Below, in pieces: positions 54,901 through 62,601 of a stretch of DNA of 64,000 bases. Each line of letters opens with the position of its first letter. The first letter of the stretch is position 1. Where the stretch lies: positions 1-64,000 of the forward strand of contig VGOG01000002.1 of NCBI GenBank assembly GCA_016875995.1. The letters run 5' to 3'. A program made the translations under genes and the position numbers. The notes under the pieces were generated by a model. That model made no database searches. It was not told the DNA's origin and saw only the letters and a program-made list of their open reading frames with translations. The DNA is from Chloroflexota bacterium. Its GTDB lineage: Bacteria > Chloroflexota > Anaerolineae > VGOG01.

Positions 54901-54994
54901 TCCCCTCTCCTTCAAGCTTGGGACTGCAATCAGCTTGACGGCGCTGTTGGGCCTGGTGGCTGGCATCGCTTGGTGGTCCAGAAGGCGGTTGTAG
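51917..54994 (+). CDS. YfhO-type giant membrane protein carrying four repeat insertions
   Basis: This 1025-residue protein begins with the GTG overlapping the previous stop; its first residues (FTFHVSRFTFRV) are the translation of a GTTTCACG repeat. The membrane half (about 25-540) has more than ten segments with the YfhO motif YFYPYKAYAAEIIRQGRLPLWNPYLFMGVPFLANAQTALFYPLNFPLYWLP. The second half is a soluble domain ending VLTDAYYPGWHALTDG and a last membrane helix. YfhO proteins are linked to lipoteichoic or wall sugar transfer. In-frame repeats lie near residues 180-210, 250-270, 435-450 and 510-526, outside conserved motifs. It ends the GT2-GT39-YfhO unit. Confidence 0.82.
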   Translation: MRDFTFHVSRFTFRVARDLCALATLLALTLAFFWKIIFTNLILVGLDIFTYFYPYKAYAAEIIRQGRLPLWNPYLFMGVPFLANAQTALFYPLNFPLYWLPVPRMVSYSIVLHVFLAGLFAYLYARLSLGLGRWGAWLAAVVFAFSGFVGAQVEHVNQLNCSVWLPLLFLLFDLACGKPWRGIRPSLPGRGRGRVDPTPTPTLPLRGGGSEQSEWRHVLLAGLVVGLQFTAGHTQSSYISLFALGVYATIFDFRLAISESKIGNRQSKIGLLVYLLIVIIGLALAAVQLLPTLELSRLSVRSGGLSYREAASFSLKPRLLLLSLLPTFGGEEVFSEYVAYLGIVALALALVGALFQRRHPARPFLVFLTALGLFLGLGGYNPVYFVLYKLVPGFGLFRAPARWLYLYTFGGAMLAGLGAEFLGYPLSAKAEMVGWPPLFPPQFGGEEGGRLWPWVRRRLLIAVGILAAPVLLLSPFLDFPTRPTLLAWLVLASLASALLWLCCRMLPSGVGTPPSLEGRGRGRVDPQYCSGQAQVARPVCCLVIALIVVGELFAASRGLAYNHPTAPEAYSSLRTAPAHLLAVGQPTDRVLSISGLTFDPGDLGEIRQIFEDQLTPHAIYDYVVVTKLKEIMAPNLPLVYKIPSVDGYDGGVLPLKRYVELQRLFLSEPSPDGRLREQLKEIPSSRILNLLGVRYIIIDKVYDIWVDDVYYDLSHEAVLGPGVASQVDVTELPDFAATSLGLVSHLEGAHDLPNGVPVAQVTITDERGAIQGHLLRAGIETAEGEYAGARHDQARVCRHWPSNLQGNDYLARLELGEALIPRQILIEYLAPVGRLHLRGLSLIDDRTDTFVPVVVSTGGRLRLVHSGDVKIYENLDSLPRAFVVHRARVLDDEAAIAAMKDLSFRPEEEVILAPGGEAMNGQPGGGQVEVLSYEPERVVISANLAAEGYLVLTDAYYPGWHALTDGLEMPIHRANLLFRALYLPAGQHRVEFIYDPLSFKLGTAISLTALLGLVAGIAWWSRRRL
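51929..51956. repeat. GTTTCACG tandem repeat at the YfhO gene start
   Basis: ACGTTTCACGTTTCACGTTTCACGTTTC, same family as 17826-17912; it codes for residues 5-14. Confidence 0.85.
52468..52544. repeat. CCCTCCC..GGGAGGGGCAGGGGGAGGG palindromic repeat inside the YfhO gene
   Basis: CCCCTCCCTCCCAGGGAGGGGCAGGGGGAGGGTGGATCC is followed by the inverse CCCCACCCCAACCCTCCCCCTGCGAGGGGGAGGG. A second copy lies at 53451-53492. Confidence 0.85.
52661..52725. repeat. CGATTTTCGATTGGCGATT inverted repeat inside the YfhO gene
   Basis: Direct and inverted units of CGATTTTCGATT / GAATCGAAAATCGG code for FDFRLAISESKIGNRQSKIG. Same family as 20269-20322. Confidence 0.85.
53222..53264. repeat. C7/G7 palindrome inside the YfhO gene
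   Basis: CCCCCCCTCTTTCCCCCCCAATTTGGGGGGGAGGAAGGGGGG; nearly identical to 51246-51290. Confidence 0.85.
53451..53492. repeat. Second CCCTCCCTCGAAGGGAGGGGCAGGGGGAGGG copy inside the YfhO gene
   Basis: Shares GGGAGGGGCAGGGGGAGGGTGGATCC with the copy at 52468-52544; in frame. Confidence 0.8.
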
Positions 54995-55042
54995 ATTCAC
55001 TGAATGACAATTGAATCCCTATGACACTAAAGTAATTACCAC

Positions 55043-55071
55043 TGGACGAATGAGAAGAGATGGTGTATAAT
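55043..55071 (+). promoter_or_regulatory. Possible promoter of the Asp23/AmaP-scpB-rluB unit
   Basis: TGGACG (55043-55048), a 17-nt spacer and TATAAT (55066-55071), 53 bases before the next start. Confidence 0.5.
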
Positions 55072-55124
55072 TGTGAGTGATGTGTGGGTTTATGCATAAC
55101 TACATTGAAAAAGGAGGTCTGGTG

Positions 55125-55733
55125 ATGAACACATTTAATCGCGTGGTGGGGGTCTTGCTCCTCTTGGCGACCATAATTGTTATGACCGTGGTGCTGGTCG
55201 TGCCTCGGCCGACGATCAGGGTCGTGCAGCAGTGGCTGTGGAACCTGGATGCGAACCTGGCGCTGATCTCTCCGCCCATCTTGCTGGTAATGGGTGTCGT
55301 CTTGGCCCTATTGGTGGGCGTCATCTGCGCCGTGTTGCTCTGGCTCGAGCTCAGGCGGCGGCGTCCCCGGGCCATCAGGGTGCAGAGCATCAGCGGCGGC
55401 CAGGCGGAGTTGGCCGTGGATTCCGTTGCCAGTCGGTTGGAGCGCAACATCGGCCAGCTCGATGGCGTTGTCTCCGTCAGGCCGAACGTCTGGGGCAGGA
55501 GGGGCGGCATCGAGGTAGAGCTCGACCTGGAGACCAGCCCGGAAGTTAGCGTCCCGACCAAGACCGAGGAGGTCTGCCAGGTGACCAGGGAGGCCATTGA
55601 GGACCAGATGGGGCTGAAGCTGCGCAAGGTCAGGGTCAACATCAAGCATGCCCCCTACCCCGTGGGGCAGCCGATAGTCCCCAAGCCTACCTCCTATCCC
55701 CCAGAGCCGCCGACGGCCTACGAGGAAGTCTAG
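55125..55733 (+). CDS. Asp23/AmaP-like alkaline shock membrane protein
   Basis: The ATG at 55125 follows AAAGGAGGTCTGGTG. The 202-residue protein has two membrane segments (VGVLLLLATIIVMTVVLVV and LISPPILLVMGVVLALLVGVICAVLLWLEL) followed by a cytosolic domain (QAELAVDSVASRLERNIGQLDGV to IKHAPYPVGQPIV) similar to Asp23/AmaP. AmaP anchors Asp23 to the membrane in Firmicutes; here the domains are fused in one chain. Function: envelope stress or cell shape, uncertain. scpB begins directly after the stop codon. Confidence 0.75.
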   Translation: MNTFNRVVGVLLLLATIIVMTVVLVVPRPTIRVVQQWLWNLDANLALISPPILLVMGVVLALLVGVICAVLLWLELRRRRPRAIRVQSISGGQAELAVDSVASRLERNIGQLDGVVSVRPNVWGRRGGIEVELDLETSPEVSVPTKTEEVCQVTREAIEDQMGLKLRKVRVNIKHAPYPVGQPIVPKPTSYPPEPPTAYEEV

Positions 55734-56258
55734 TTGGAAGTTAAGTCCCTGGTCGAAAGCCTGCTCTTCGTGGCTGATGAGCCAGTGCCCATTGGGCGTT
55801 TGGCAGCCGCCATTGACGTCAATCAGGAGAAGGTTGAGGAGGCGCTACGAGTATTGAGTGAGGAGTACGAGCAGCGGGGGTTGCGTCTCCAGTGCAAAGG
55901 AGGGCAGGTGCAACTGGTCACCGCTCCCGAGGCAGCCCCTCACATCGAGCGCTTCCTCGATTTGGAGCTGAATAGCAGGCTCTCTGCTCCGGCGTTGGAG
56001 ACCCTGGCCATCGTCGCTTACCAGCAGCCTGCCACTCGCGCCCAGATCGAGGCCATACGGGGCGTCAATTGTGACAGTGTGTTGCGCACCCTGGTCAGCA
56101 AGGGCCTGGTCGAGGAGGTGGGGCGCTTGCCCCAGGCTGGCCGCCCCATCATCTACGGCACCACTTTTGAGTTCTTGCAGTACTTTGGCCTGCAGGACCT
56201 GGCCGAGCTGCCGCCGCTGGAGGGGGAGGCAACGGATGGCGAGCGGATGAGCGGATGA
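55734..56258 (+). CDS. scpB: Segregation and condensation protein B
   Basis: The TTG at 55734 starts directly after the previous stop; GAGGAAG serves as ribosome site. The 174-residue protein has the ScpB two-winged-helix layout: VESLLFVADEPVPIGRLAAAI, LSAPALETLAIVAYQQPATRAQIEAIRGVNCDSVLRTLVSKGLVEEVGR and RPIIYGTT. It works with SMC and ScpA in chromosome compaction. scpA is not beside it. It overlaps the rluB start. Confidence 0.93.
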   Translation: MEVKSLVESLLFVADEPVPIGRLAAAIDVNQEKVEEALRVLSEEYEQRGLRLQCKGGQVQLVTAPEAAPHIERFLDLELNSRLSAPALETLAIVAYQQPATRAQIEAIRGVNCDSVLRTLVSKGLVEEVGRLPQAGRPIIYGTTFEFLQYFGLQDLAELPPLEGEATDGERMSG

Positions 56259-57100
56259 GGCGCAAGACCAGGGTCGTTTGTCCAATGGAACGCCTGCAAA
56301 AAGTCCTGGCCCACGCCGGGGTCGCCTCGCGGCGGAAGTGCGAGGGGTTGATCTTGCAGGGACGGGTGCGGGTCAATGGCCAGATAGTAACCCAACCTGG
56401 CACCAGGGTGGATCCCGACCGGGATACCATCGAGGTGGACGGTCAGGCCATCACTTTGGAGGAGAAGGTCTACGTCCTCCTCCACAAGCCACGGGGCTAC
56501 CTGAGCGACACCCTGGATTTCCGGGGCCGCCCTTCGGCACTGGGTCTGGTTCCCGATGGAGAGCGACTCTATGCGGCGGGCCGCCTGGACGCCAGAAGCG
56601 AGGGGCTGCTGCTCCTCACCAACGACGGGGAGCTGGCCCACCGCCTCACCCATCCCCGCCATGAGCACCAAAAGGAGTACCTCGCTCTCGTGGAGGGGGA
56701 ACCCACGGAGGCAACGCTGCGAAAAATGCGGCAGGGTGTGGAGCAGGATGACGAGACCCTGCGGGCCAATGTTGTCCAGAAAATGGAGCAGTTGGGCCCG
56801 CAGGCCCGCATCCACGGCTGGGAGGAGGCCCCCAGGGGCATGGCCTGGCTGCGCATTATCTTACACGAGGGCAAGAAGCGCCACATCCGGCGGATGTGCG
56901 CCGCCCTGGGCTACCCGGTGCGGCGGCTGATCCGCACTCGCATCGGGCCGTTGGAGCTGGGGGACTTGCTGGTGGGGAAATGGCGATATCTGACAAAGGG
57001 GGAGGTTAAGCGGTTGTGGTCAGCTCAACCCTGGAACGGGAGGAAGCCCATCCAGGTGAAGTCCTCGTCGAAAGCAAAGACCTCGCTGTCTGGGTGCTGA
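56255..57100 (+). CDS. rluB: 23S rRNA pseudouridine synthase RluB-type
   Basis: This 281-residue enzyme has an S4 RNA-binding domain (ERLQKVLAHAGVASRRKCEGLILQGRVRVNG) and a RsuA/RluB catalytic core with the Asp in GRLDARSEGLLLLTNDG (about 113). It isomerises a uridine of 23S rRNA (position 2605 in E. coli). The last ~25 residues (SAQPWNGRKPIQVKSSSKAK) overlap the antisense vapC gene for 76 bases, so this tail may be a read-through rather than family sequence. Confidence 0.9.
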   Translation: MRRKTRVVCPMERLQKVLAHAGVASRRKCEGLILQGRVRVNGQIVTQPGTRVDPDRDTIEVDGQAITLEEKVYVLLHKPRGYLSDTLDFRGRPSALGLVPDGERLYAAGRLDARSEGLLLLTNDGELAHRLTHPRHEHQKEYLALVEGEPTEATLRKMRQGVEQDDETLRANVVQKMEQLGPQARIHGWEEAPRGMAWLRIILHEGKKRHIRRMCAALGYPVRRLIRTRIGPLELGDLLVGKWRYLTKGEVKRLWSAQPWNGRKPIQVKSSSKAKTSLSGC

Positions 57101-57444
57101 CGTAGCCAGGTGAAGCTGGTACAATCCACGAAGGAGAAGTTCTGGTCCGCGTATTTCTTGAAGATTTCCCAGGCCGCTTGGTCTAGCGCTACATCAGCAT
57201 AGATGACCTGGAGCTCGCCGCCTGCGATTAGTTTTCGAGTCCCGTCGCCGAACTTCACCGCTGCCTGGTGACCAAGCTTACGCCGTATGCGTGTGTAAGC
57301 CTCCGCCAGAACATAATTGGTTGTGACCTGTGGGAGTCGGCTATCGAGCAAGCGCTGTAGCAGGTCCAGGGCGTCTTCGTTGAACTGGTCAGCTTGATCC
57401 GTACAAGCGATGAACGCACTGGTATCAACAAATATGCTTCGCAT
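57025..57444 (-). CDS. vapC: PIN-domain ribonuclease toxin (VapC family)
   Basis: This 139-residue PIN protein has the acidic residues typical of the fold: Asp in IFVDTSAFIA (residue 7), Glu in NYVLAEAYTR, Asp in NFSFVDCTSF and Asp in VFAFDEDF. Such toxins cut specific RNAs and are held by a VapB partner. Its start overlaps the antitoxin stop in an ATGA-type junction. Its 3' end overlaps rluB in the opposite direction. Confidence 0.9.
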   Translation of the reverse strand: MRSIFVDTSAFIACTDQADQFNEDALDLLQRLLDSRLPQVTTNYVLAEAYTRIRRKLGHQAAVKFGDGTRKLIAGGELQVIYADVALDQAAWEIFKKYADQNFSFVDCTSFTWLRQHPDSEVFAFDEDFTWMGFLPFQG

Positions 57445-57677
57445 CAGTCCTCGTCGTAGATGTCACGATCGTGATGAATCGAGCCATCAGTAATTCCGCT
57501 GTAGCCAAGGTTGACGATATCCCACCAAACGCTTTGCTTGGCCGACCGTTGGACGATATACTCTTTCACCGCTTCGCGGATCACCTCAGCCATTGTCTTA
57601 TGCTGAGCCTCGGCCAAGCGCTTGACTTGCTCGCTTTGTTCTTCGGTTAGATAAATCTGAGTCCGCGTCATAGCCAT
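57444..57677 (-). CDS. vapB: Ribbon-helix-helix antitoxin (VapB/CopG type)
   Basis: The ATG at 57677 is used because AGGAG lies eight bases before it. The 77-residue protein begins MAMTRTQIYLTEEQSEQVKRLAEAQHKTMAEVIREAVKEYI, a ribbon-helix-helix, and ends in a toxin-binding tail (GSIHHDRDIYDED). It represses its own operon and neutralises VapC. The pair lies between rluB and the Cmk gene. Confidence 0.88.
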   Translation of the reverse strand: MAMTRTQIYLTEEQSEQVKRLAEAQHKTMAEVIREAVKEYIVQRSAKQSVWWDIVNLGYSGITDGSIHHDRDIYDED

Positions 57678-57731
57678 CGCCACATCTCCTGAACGCTGTA
57701 TACATCACTATTTTAGCACAGATGCTGTATA

Positions 57732-59078
57732 ATGTCAAAACCTTCCACCATCGCCATTGATGGGACAGTTGCCTCAGGGAAGAGCACCATTGGGGCGTTG
57801 TTGGCTGAGCGCCTGGGTTACACCTACTTGGATACAGGCGCCATGTACCGAGCTGTCACCTGGGTGGCTCTTGAGCAAGGGATTAACATCGCCGACGAGG
57901 AGGCCATCACCGCCCTGGCCGAAAGCGTCGTCATCAACATCAGCCGGCCCACGGTGGACGATGGACGGCAGTACACCGTCTACGCCGATGGGGAAGACGT
58001 AACCTGGGAGATCCGGCGGCCGGAGGTGGACGCCAACGTCTCGCCTGTCTCCGCCTACCCCGGCGTGCGCAGGGCTCTCACCGAGCAGCAGCGGCGCATG
58101 GGGCGGCGGGGCCGCATCGTGATGGTGGGGCGGGACATCGGCACGGTGGTTCTCCCTGAGGCGGATCTCAAAATCTACCTCGATGCTACCGTTGAGGAGA
58201 GAGCTCACCGTCGTCATCGGGAGATTCTGGACCGGGGAGAGGAAGCTGATTACGAGCAGGTTCTGGCCTCCATGCGCCGGCGGGACAGGATTGATAGCCA
58301 GCGAGAGGCGGCTCCCCTTCGCCCGGCCGGCGACGCGGTCATCATTGATACCACGGGGCTGAGCATCGCTGAGGTGTTGGCCAAGGTGGAGGAGTTAGCC
58401 CAAAGTCCAAAATCCAAAGTCCAAAGTTCAAACGGGAGAGGACGAGCGGTATTCCGACGCCTTGCTCGTTCTCTTCTGCGGTTGCTTTTCAGGCTTTTGA
58501 CGCGCCTGGAGGTCAGGGGCTCGGAGAACGTGCCTGCGGGCGGGCCGCTGCTGGTAGCCTTTAATCACCTGGCACATCTTGATGCCCCCTTGGTGCTAGC
58601 TTTTCTGCCCCGGCCTGCAGAGGGCATAGCCCTGGATGATCTCTACCGCGTTCCCATCACGGGGCAGTTGCTGCGGCTCTACGGCGCTATCCCCGTGCAC
58701 CGTGACCAGTTCGACCGCCAGGTCATCCGGCGAGCTCAGCAGGTGCTGGCCGAGGGCAAGGTGCTGGCCCTGGCCCCTGAGGCCCGGATGAGCCTGAGCG
58801 GTGCTCTGGAGCGAGCGCGGCAGGGTGTTGCTTACTTGTCACTACGCAGCAACGCGCCGATCTTGCCCGTCGCCCTAACCGGCACGGAGAAGGTCTACGC
58901 TGACTGGAAGCGGTTGCGGCGCCCGCGGCTGACCCTTACCTTCGGCCAGCCTATCACCCCACCGCCTCCGGCCAGTACGTCCCAGGCGCGGCGTCAACAG
59001 GTGGCCGACCTCACCGCTGAGATCATGCGTCGCATCGCTGACATGCTGCCGCCGGAGTATCGAGGAGCATATAGCTGA
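57732..59078 (+). CDS. cmk: Cytidylate kinase fused to 1-acylglycerol-phosphate acyltransferase
   Basis: Residues 1-222 are Cmk: IAIDGTVASGKSTIGALLAERLGYTYLDTGAMYRAVTW and GRDIGTVVLPEADLKIYLDA. A linker AQSPKSKVQSSNGRGR is translated from an AAAGTCCAAAATCC repeat. Residues 245-448 are PlsC with the HX4D site FNHLAHLDAPLV, APEAR in place of EGTRS, and PILPVALTGTEKVYADW. It would phosphorylate CMP and acylate lysophosphatidate; the PlsC part has a variant donor motif. A TATAAT overlaps its ATG. A second PlsC lies at 61882. The repeat in the linker hints that the fusion joint tolerates insertion. Confidence 0.88.
   Translation: MSKPSTIAIDGTVASGKSTIGALLAERLGYTYLDTGAMYRAVTWVALEQGINIADEEAITALAESVVINISRPTVDDGRQYTVYADGEDVTWEIRRPEVDANVSPVSAYPGVRRALTEQQRRMGRRGRIVMVGRDIGTVVLPEADLKIYLDATVEERAHRRHREILDRGEEADYEQVLASMRRRDRIDSQREAAPLRPAGDAVIIDTTGLSIAEVLAKVEELAQSPKSKVQSSNGRGRAVFRRLARSLLRLLFRLLTRLEVRGSENVPAGGPLLVAFNHLAHLDAPLVLAFLPRPAEGIALDDLYRVPITGQLLRLYGAIPVHRDQFDRQVIRRAQQVLAEGKVLALAPEARMSLSGALERARQGVAYLSLRSNAPILPVALTGTEKVYADWKRLRRPRLTLTFGQPITPPPPASTSQARRQQVADLTAEIMRRIADMLPPEYRGAYS
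58401..58431. repeat. AAAGTCCAAAATCC tandem inside the Cmk-PlsC linker
   Basis: CAAAGTCCAAAATCCAAAGTCCAAAGTTCAA in frame; related to about 689-718. Confidence 0.85.
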
Positions 59079-59087
59079 AGGGGGTAG

Positions 59088-59849
59088 ATGATGCGCCGAG
59101 AGGATTTTGCAACAGGGCAGGAGTTAGCCGACCATATCATCAGCCTCGAACGAGATTACACAGCTCGAATCTTCCACGTGCTTTACAGCAATGCTGGCAA
59201 CCTCCAAGCTTGGTACAACGAGGCTAACAAGGTGACTGAGGCCTGGGCTGGCAAGATGGTCATCAGCCCACGAGAGCCATCGGCGCCTTGGGAGCAGGTA
59301 GGGGAAATCGTAATCACCGGGCTCCTGAACCGCAGCTTTCCGGAATGGTTTCCCACTGGCCTTCCTATCGGCTCAGAGACGCGTCTGAGTTCGCCCGAGG
59401 CGGTGATCCATATTGACGTCAAAACCCACAAAGAGGGGGATCCTGATCTCGACAGAACGCAAGATGTCCGACCGGAGCAAATCAGCAGCGATGAGCAGGA
59501 AAGCTATGTAGAAGACGAGCGAGGGCAGCTTGGGGATTGCTCACCCAAATTGCCCCCGTACTACGTATTCGGCCCCAACTTGCTCAAAGTGACCATCACT
59601 GCTTTTGTTATTTGTGTCTATCAGTTCGATGAGTCCAGTGCCTATCAGTATCTGACCCGTGTACAATTATTTACCGTACCGAATGGTGTCCTCCGTGCAG
59701 TTCACGATTATCGGGATGTATTTCGGGCCGGAAAAGACGGACGTGCTGGTCATCGCTACCGAGTCAATCTTCCGGCGCTGACGGCCCACGAATCGTGGCG
59801 GTGGCGGGAGATCCGCTACGAGGCCCAGGGGTTTGTGGTCACTCGGTGA
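59088..59849 (+). CDS. Probable PD-(D/E)XK-type restriction endonuclease or related unknown
   Basis: This 253-residue soluble protein has no recognised family. A possible nuclease core is SPEAVIHIDVKTHKEGDPDLD (about residues 100-120), where DVK would be the (D/E)xK and upstream acidic residues the first metal ligand. It ends six bases before the stop of the convergent DNA methylase-specificity gene, as expected for a restriction-modification pair. The GAAGGGGGTAG site before the ATG is close to the Cmk-PlsC stop. It could instead be an unrelated ORF; the motif is suggestive only. Confidence 0.5.
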   Translation: MMRREDFATGQELADHIISLERDYTARIFHVLYSNAGNLQAWYNEANKVTEAWAGKMVISPREPSAPWEQVGEIVITGLLNRSFPEWFPTGLPIGSETRLSSPEAVIHIDVKTHKEGDPDLDRTQDVRPEQISSDEQESYVEDERGQLGDCSPKLPPYYVFGPNLLKVTITAFVICVYQFDESSAYQYLTRVQLFTVPNGVLRAVHDYRDVFRAGKDGRAGHRYRVNLPALTAHESWRWREIRYEAQGFVVTR

Positions 59850-59855
59850 CTGACC

Positions 59856-61775
59856 TTAACGGCCTTCGATAACATGGCGAGCCAGGGCTACGATGCGTTC
59901 TTGTTCAGCCTGGATCAGCCGGTCCAGTTCTTTGATCCGCTCTCGAAGGACGACGAATTCTGCCCCTATCCGGGCGTGATCCTCCGGCAAGGGAATCTGC
60001 AACTGGCGCAAGTCTTTCTCGGCGATGCGCCCCGACATCTCGCCTGTGGAATAGATGGTCATCAGTTCAAGGAACTCCGGCGAGCGGAGGATCTCCACCA
60101 CGTAGTTCGGGTCAACTCCCTCCCGGAGGCGGAGCACCGAAAACTCCGGAATCGCCAGGGCGCCGTCGAGTTCGGGCGGCACGATCACAATGGCACCTCG
60201 ATAGGCCCGTCGTCGGCTGATCAGGATGTCGCCAGCGCGCAACATTTTGAGCGAGGTATAATTGCTGTCACGGCCCTTGATGCGCTTTGGGGTGATAGTT
60301 AGGGTCGTTGGATCTACGCAACTCGTCTCAACCAGACTGATTTCCACATCGGGGGAGTGATTAGGGTTAACCCTCTCGGTGTGGAAGCTGCCAATGGCCG
60401 ATAGTTTAACCAACCGATATTTTGGATTGTGGCGAAACAGGCTGATGATGGCCCGATGCTCAGGCAGGTAGAATTTGGCGTCAATGCGGTCTTGGATGTC
60501 GCTGATGGACACCATATAGCGTGGTTGCCGGGCTTTGAACTCGTCGAGAGTAATGTCGAAGTCGTTTTGGTCATCAGGTCGGCCGGTGGAGGTGAACCCA
60601 ATGTGCTCCACCCGCTTCATGTAGATATTGTAGCTGGGGGGTGGGGGTTCCATTTTGCGAACAAATAGCAGGCTACCGCGAACACTCGTACCCGAAGGGA
60701 TAAAGGCCCAGTCAGGCAGTTCGATGATGGCGAGGATTTGGGTATGCTGGCGGATGTAATCCCGGACGTGGGCTAGGTTGCGATTGCTGAAGATGCCTTG
60801 GGGGATGACGATGCCAGCCACGCCTCCCGGACGCAAAAGGCGGATAATCCGTTCAATAAATAGCACCTCCCGCGTGACGGACACAACTTGGCCACGGCCG
60901 TTTTGTCCAAGCTGGAACTTGGCCAGCACACTGGGGTCTTTCTCATAGCCCGCAAAAGGGGGATTGGCGAAGATCACGTCTATCGTTCCTTCCCTGATCA
61001 GAGAGAGCAAGTGTTCGTTACCGGTTTCCTCGGCTTTTAGGGCGTTAACGGTGAAGATATTGGCGTAGTCCAGGCCATGCATCAGCAGATTCAGCCTGGC
61101 AACGCGAGCTGTGCGCTCGTTGATCTCGGTGCCGATGAGGCATCGCCGGCTGTACGCCTGCAATCTGTGAGCTACTGCGTCCTGGGACAAGGGGGGCTGG
61201 TAAGCTTTGAGCTGCTCCCGGATGAGTTTGGCGCACATGATGAGAAAGCCGCCGGAGCCGCAGGCCGGATCGTACACCACCATATTCTCGTCAATGCCGA
61301 TCATTTGGACCGTGAACTCGACGATGTTGCGGTGGGTGAAGAACTGGCCCAGTTCCCCCCGGAAGGTGTTGCCGACGATATTCTCGTACATGGTGCCCTT
61401 GACATCGGCCCCGTCCACAGCCGAGGTGGTCTGGAGCAGGCTATAGTTTTGGAGTTGACGGAAAACTTCATAGATGGCCAGGTCGTCGGCAACGATGGCC
61501 TGGTCAGAGAAGATAGCATCAAAGCCTGGGGTCTGGTTAGCCTGGTCGAATAACCAACGCACCCGGCCCGCGAGTTGCTCACCAGGCTCTCCACGACGAA
61601 TCGCTGTCCTGGCCCCGACCATTGTCGTCTCATCGTAGAGTTTGACGAAGAGTAGCTTACTGAGTTCATCGAAAGCCTGGGCCGGGTCAAAGCCGTGGCG
61701 TTCCCAGAGGATGTTATGGCATCGTTGTACCACTTTTTGTAGCTCGTATTCGCTGGCAAATTTGGTGGTAGCCAT
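59856..61775 (-). CDS. N6-adenine DNA methylase fused to a half specificity domain (HsdM-S type)
   Basis: This 639-residue protein has an HsdM-like part: ELQKVVQRCHNILWERHGFDPAQAFDELSKLLFVKLYDE, motif I in VVYDPACGSGGFLIMCAKL, and catalytic NPPFAGYEK. A single target-recognition domain follows from about residue 425 (VSISDIQDRIDAKFYLPEH; RRAYRGAIVIVPPELDGALAIPEFSVLRLREGV; ending in a coiled coil). Type I HsdS normally has two such units; here one is attached, as in type IIG-like enzymes, and HsdR is absent. It would methylate adenine in a short site, as a dimer. Its neighbour convergent ORF may be the nuclease. An AGGAGAAGACCC site precedes the ATG. Confidence 0.85.
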   Translation of the reverse strand: MATTKFASEYELQKVVQRCHNILWERHGFDPAQAFDELSKLLFVKLYDETTMVGARTAIRRGEPGEQLAGRVRWLFDQANQTPGFDAIFSDQAIVADDLAIYEVFRQLQNYSLLQTTSAVDGADVKGTMYENIVGNTFRGELGQFFTHRNIVEFTVQMIGIDENMVVYDPACGSGGFLIMCAKLIREQLKAYQPPLSQDAVAHRLQAYSRRCLIGTEINERTARVARLNLLMHGLDYANIFTVNALKAEETGNEHLLSLIREGTIDVIFANPPFAGYEKDPSVLAKFQLGQNGRGQVVSVTREVLFIERIIRLLRPGGVAGIVIPQGIFSNRNLAHVRDYIRQHTQILAIIELPDWAFIPSGTSVRGSLLFVRKMEPPPPSYNIYMKRVEHIGFTSTGRPDDQNDFDITLDEFKARQPRYMVSISDIQDRIDAKFYLPEHRAIISLFRHNPKYRLVKLSAIGSFHTERVNPNHSPDVEISLVETSCVDPTTLTITPKRIKGRDSNYTSLKMLRAGDILISRRRAYRGAIVIVPPELDGALAIPEFSVLRLREGVDPNYVVEILRSPEFLELMTIYSTGEMSGRIAEKDLRQLQIPLPEDHARIGAEFVVLRERIKELDRLIQAEQERIVALARHVIEGR

Positions 61776-61881
61776 GCTGGGTCTTCTCCTGTGTTTACCG
61801 CTATCGTTGATCTCTAAGCAGCCGTATTTTAGCCTTAATGGCTAAATTTGTCAAGAGCTGTTTCCTGGCGGAAAGTTCAAG

Positions 61882-62601
61882 ATGTGGACTCGACATTTTT
61901 GTAACTCTGTGCTGCGGATCTTGTTCAAGATCTTGCTCAAGGTAGAGATCGTCGGGTTGGAGAACGTGCCCCCCGAGGGGCCGCTGATCCTCATGATCAC
62001 CCACACCAACTTCCTCGACCCGGTACTGGCCGGTGGGTTGATGCCTCGGGAGGTGGTGATGATGTCCAAAGCGGAGAACTTCTGGCATCCCATCCTGGGC
62101 ATCCTCGTCCGGCTCTACGGCGCCTTTCCCGTCCGCCGCGGCGAGGTGGACCTGCGGGCCATCCGTCGCTCGCTGGAGGTGCTGGCCAACGGCGAGGTGT
62201 TGCTCATGGCTCCCGAAGGCACCAGGAGCGGCCACGGGCGGCTGCAGAAGGGCCACGATGGCATGACTTACATCGCTTTACGCGCCGATGCTCCCATCTT
62301 ACCCATGGCTATCATCGGGGGAGAGCGCTTCTGGGCCCATCTACCAAAGCTGCACCGCACTCCCATCAAAATCATCGTCGGCCAGGTCTTTCGCTTCTCC
62401 CCTGAACTGGAGCGGGTCGGGCGGGCAACCATGAGCAAGATGACCGAAGAGGCCATGTATCAGTTGGCCTCCCTGCTGCCGCCTGAGCGGTGGGGTTTCT
62501 ACAGCGATCTCAACTCGGCCACGGAAGAGCATCTCGTTTTTCCGCCAGGCAGCTCCAGCAATTTGCCCAAGGGAGGTAACCGTTGGCCAGAGGTGGGGTG
62601 A
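61882..62601 (+). CDS. plsC: 1-acyl-sn-glycerol-3-phosphate acyltransferase
   Basis: This 239-residue PlsC has the HX4D motif ITHTNFLDPVL near residue 42 and the donor motif APEGTRSGHGRLQKGHDGMTY near 112-132; a first hydrophobic helix anchors it. It makes phosphatidic acid from lysophosphatidate. It is distinct from the acyltransferase half of the Cmk fusion, whose donor motif is a variant. Its end overlaps the start of the DUF512 gene by 19 bases. Confidence 0.92.
   Translation: MWTRHFCNSVLRILFKILLKVEIVGLENVPPEGPLILMITHTNFLDPVLAGGLMPREVVMMSKAENFWHPILGILVRLYGAFPVRRGEVDLRAIRRSLEVLANGEVLLMAPEGTRSGHGRLQKGHDGMTYIALRADAPILPMAIIGGERFWAHLPKLHRTPIKIIVGQVFRFSPELERVGRATMSKMTEEAMYQLASLLPPERWGFYSDLNSATEEHLVFPPGSSSNLPKGGNRWPEVG

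Noticed and set aside
57728-57733. TATAAT as the promoter of the cmk gene
   Set aside because: It overlaps the ATG itself and has no good -35 box, so it cannot drive that start.
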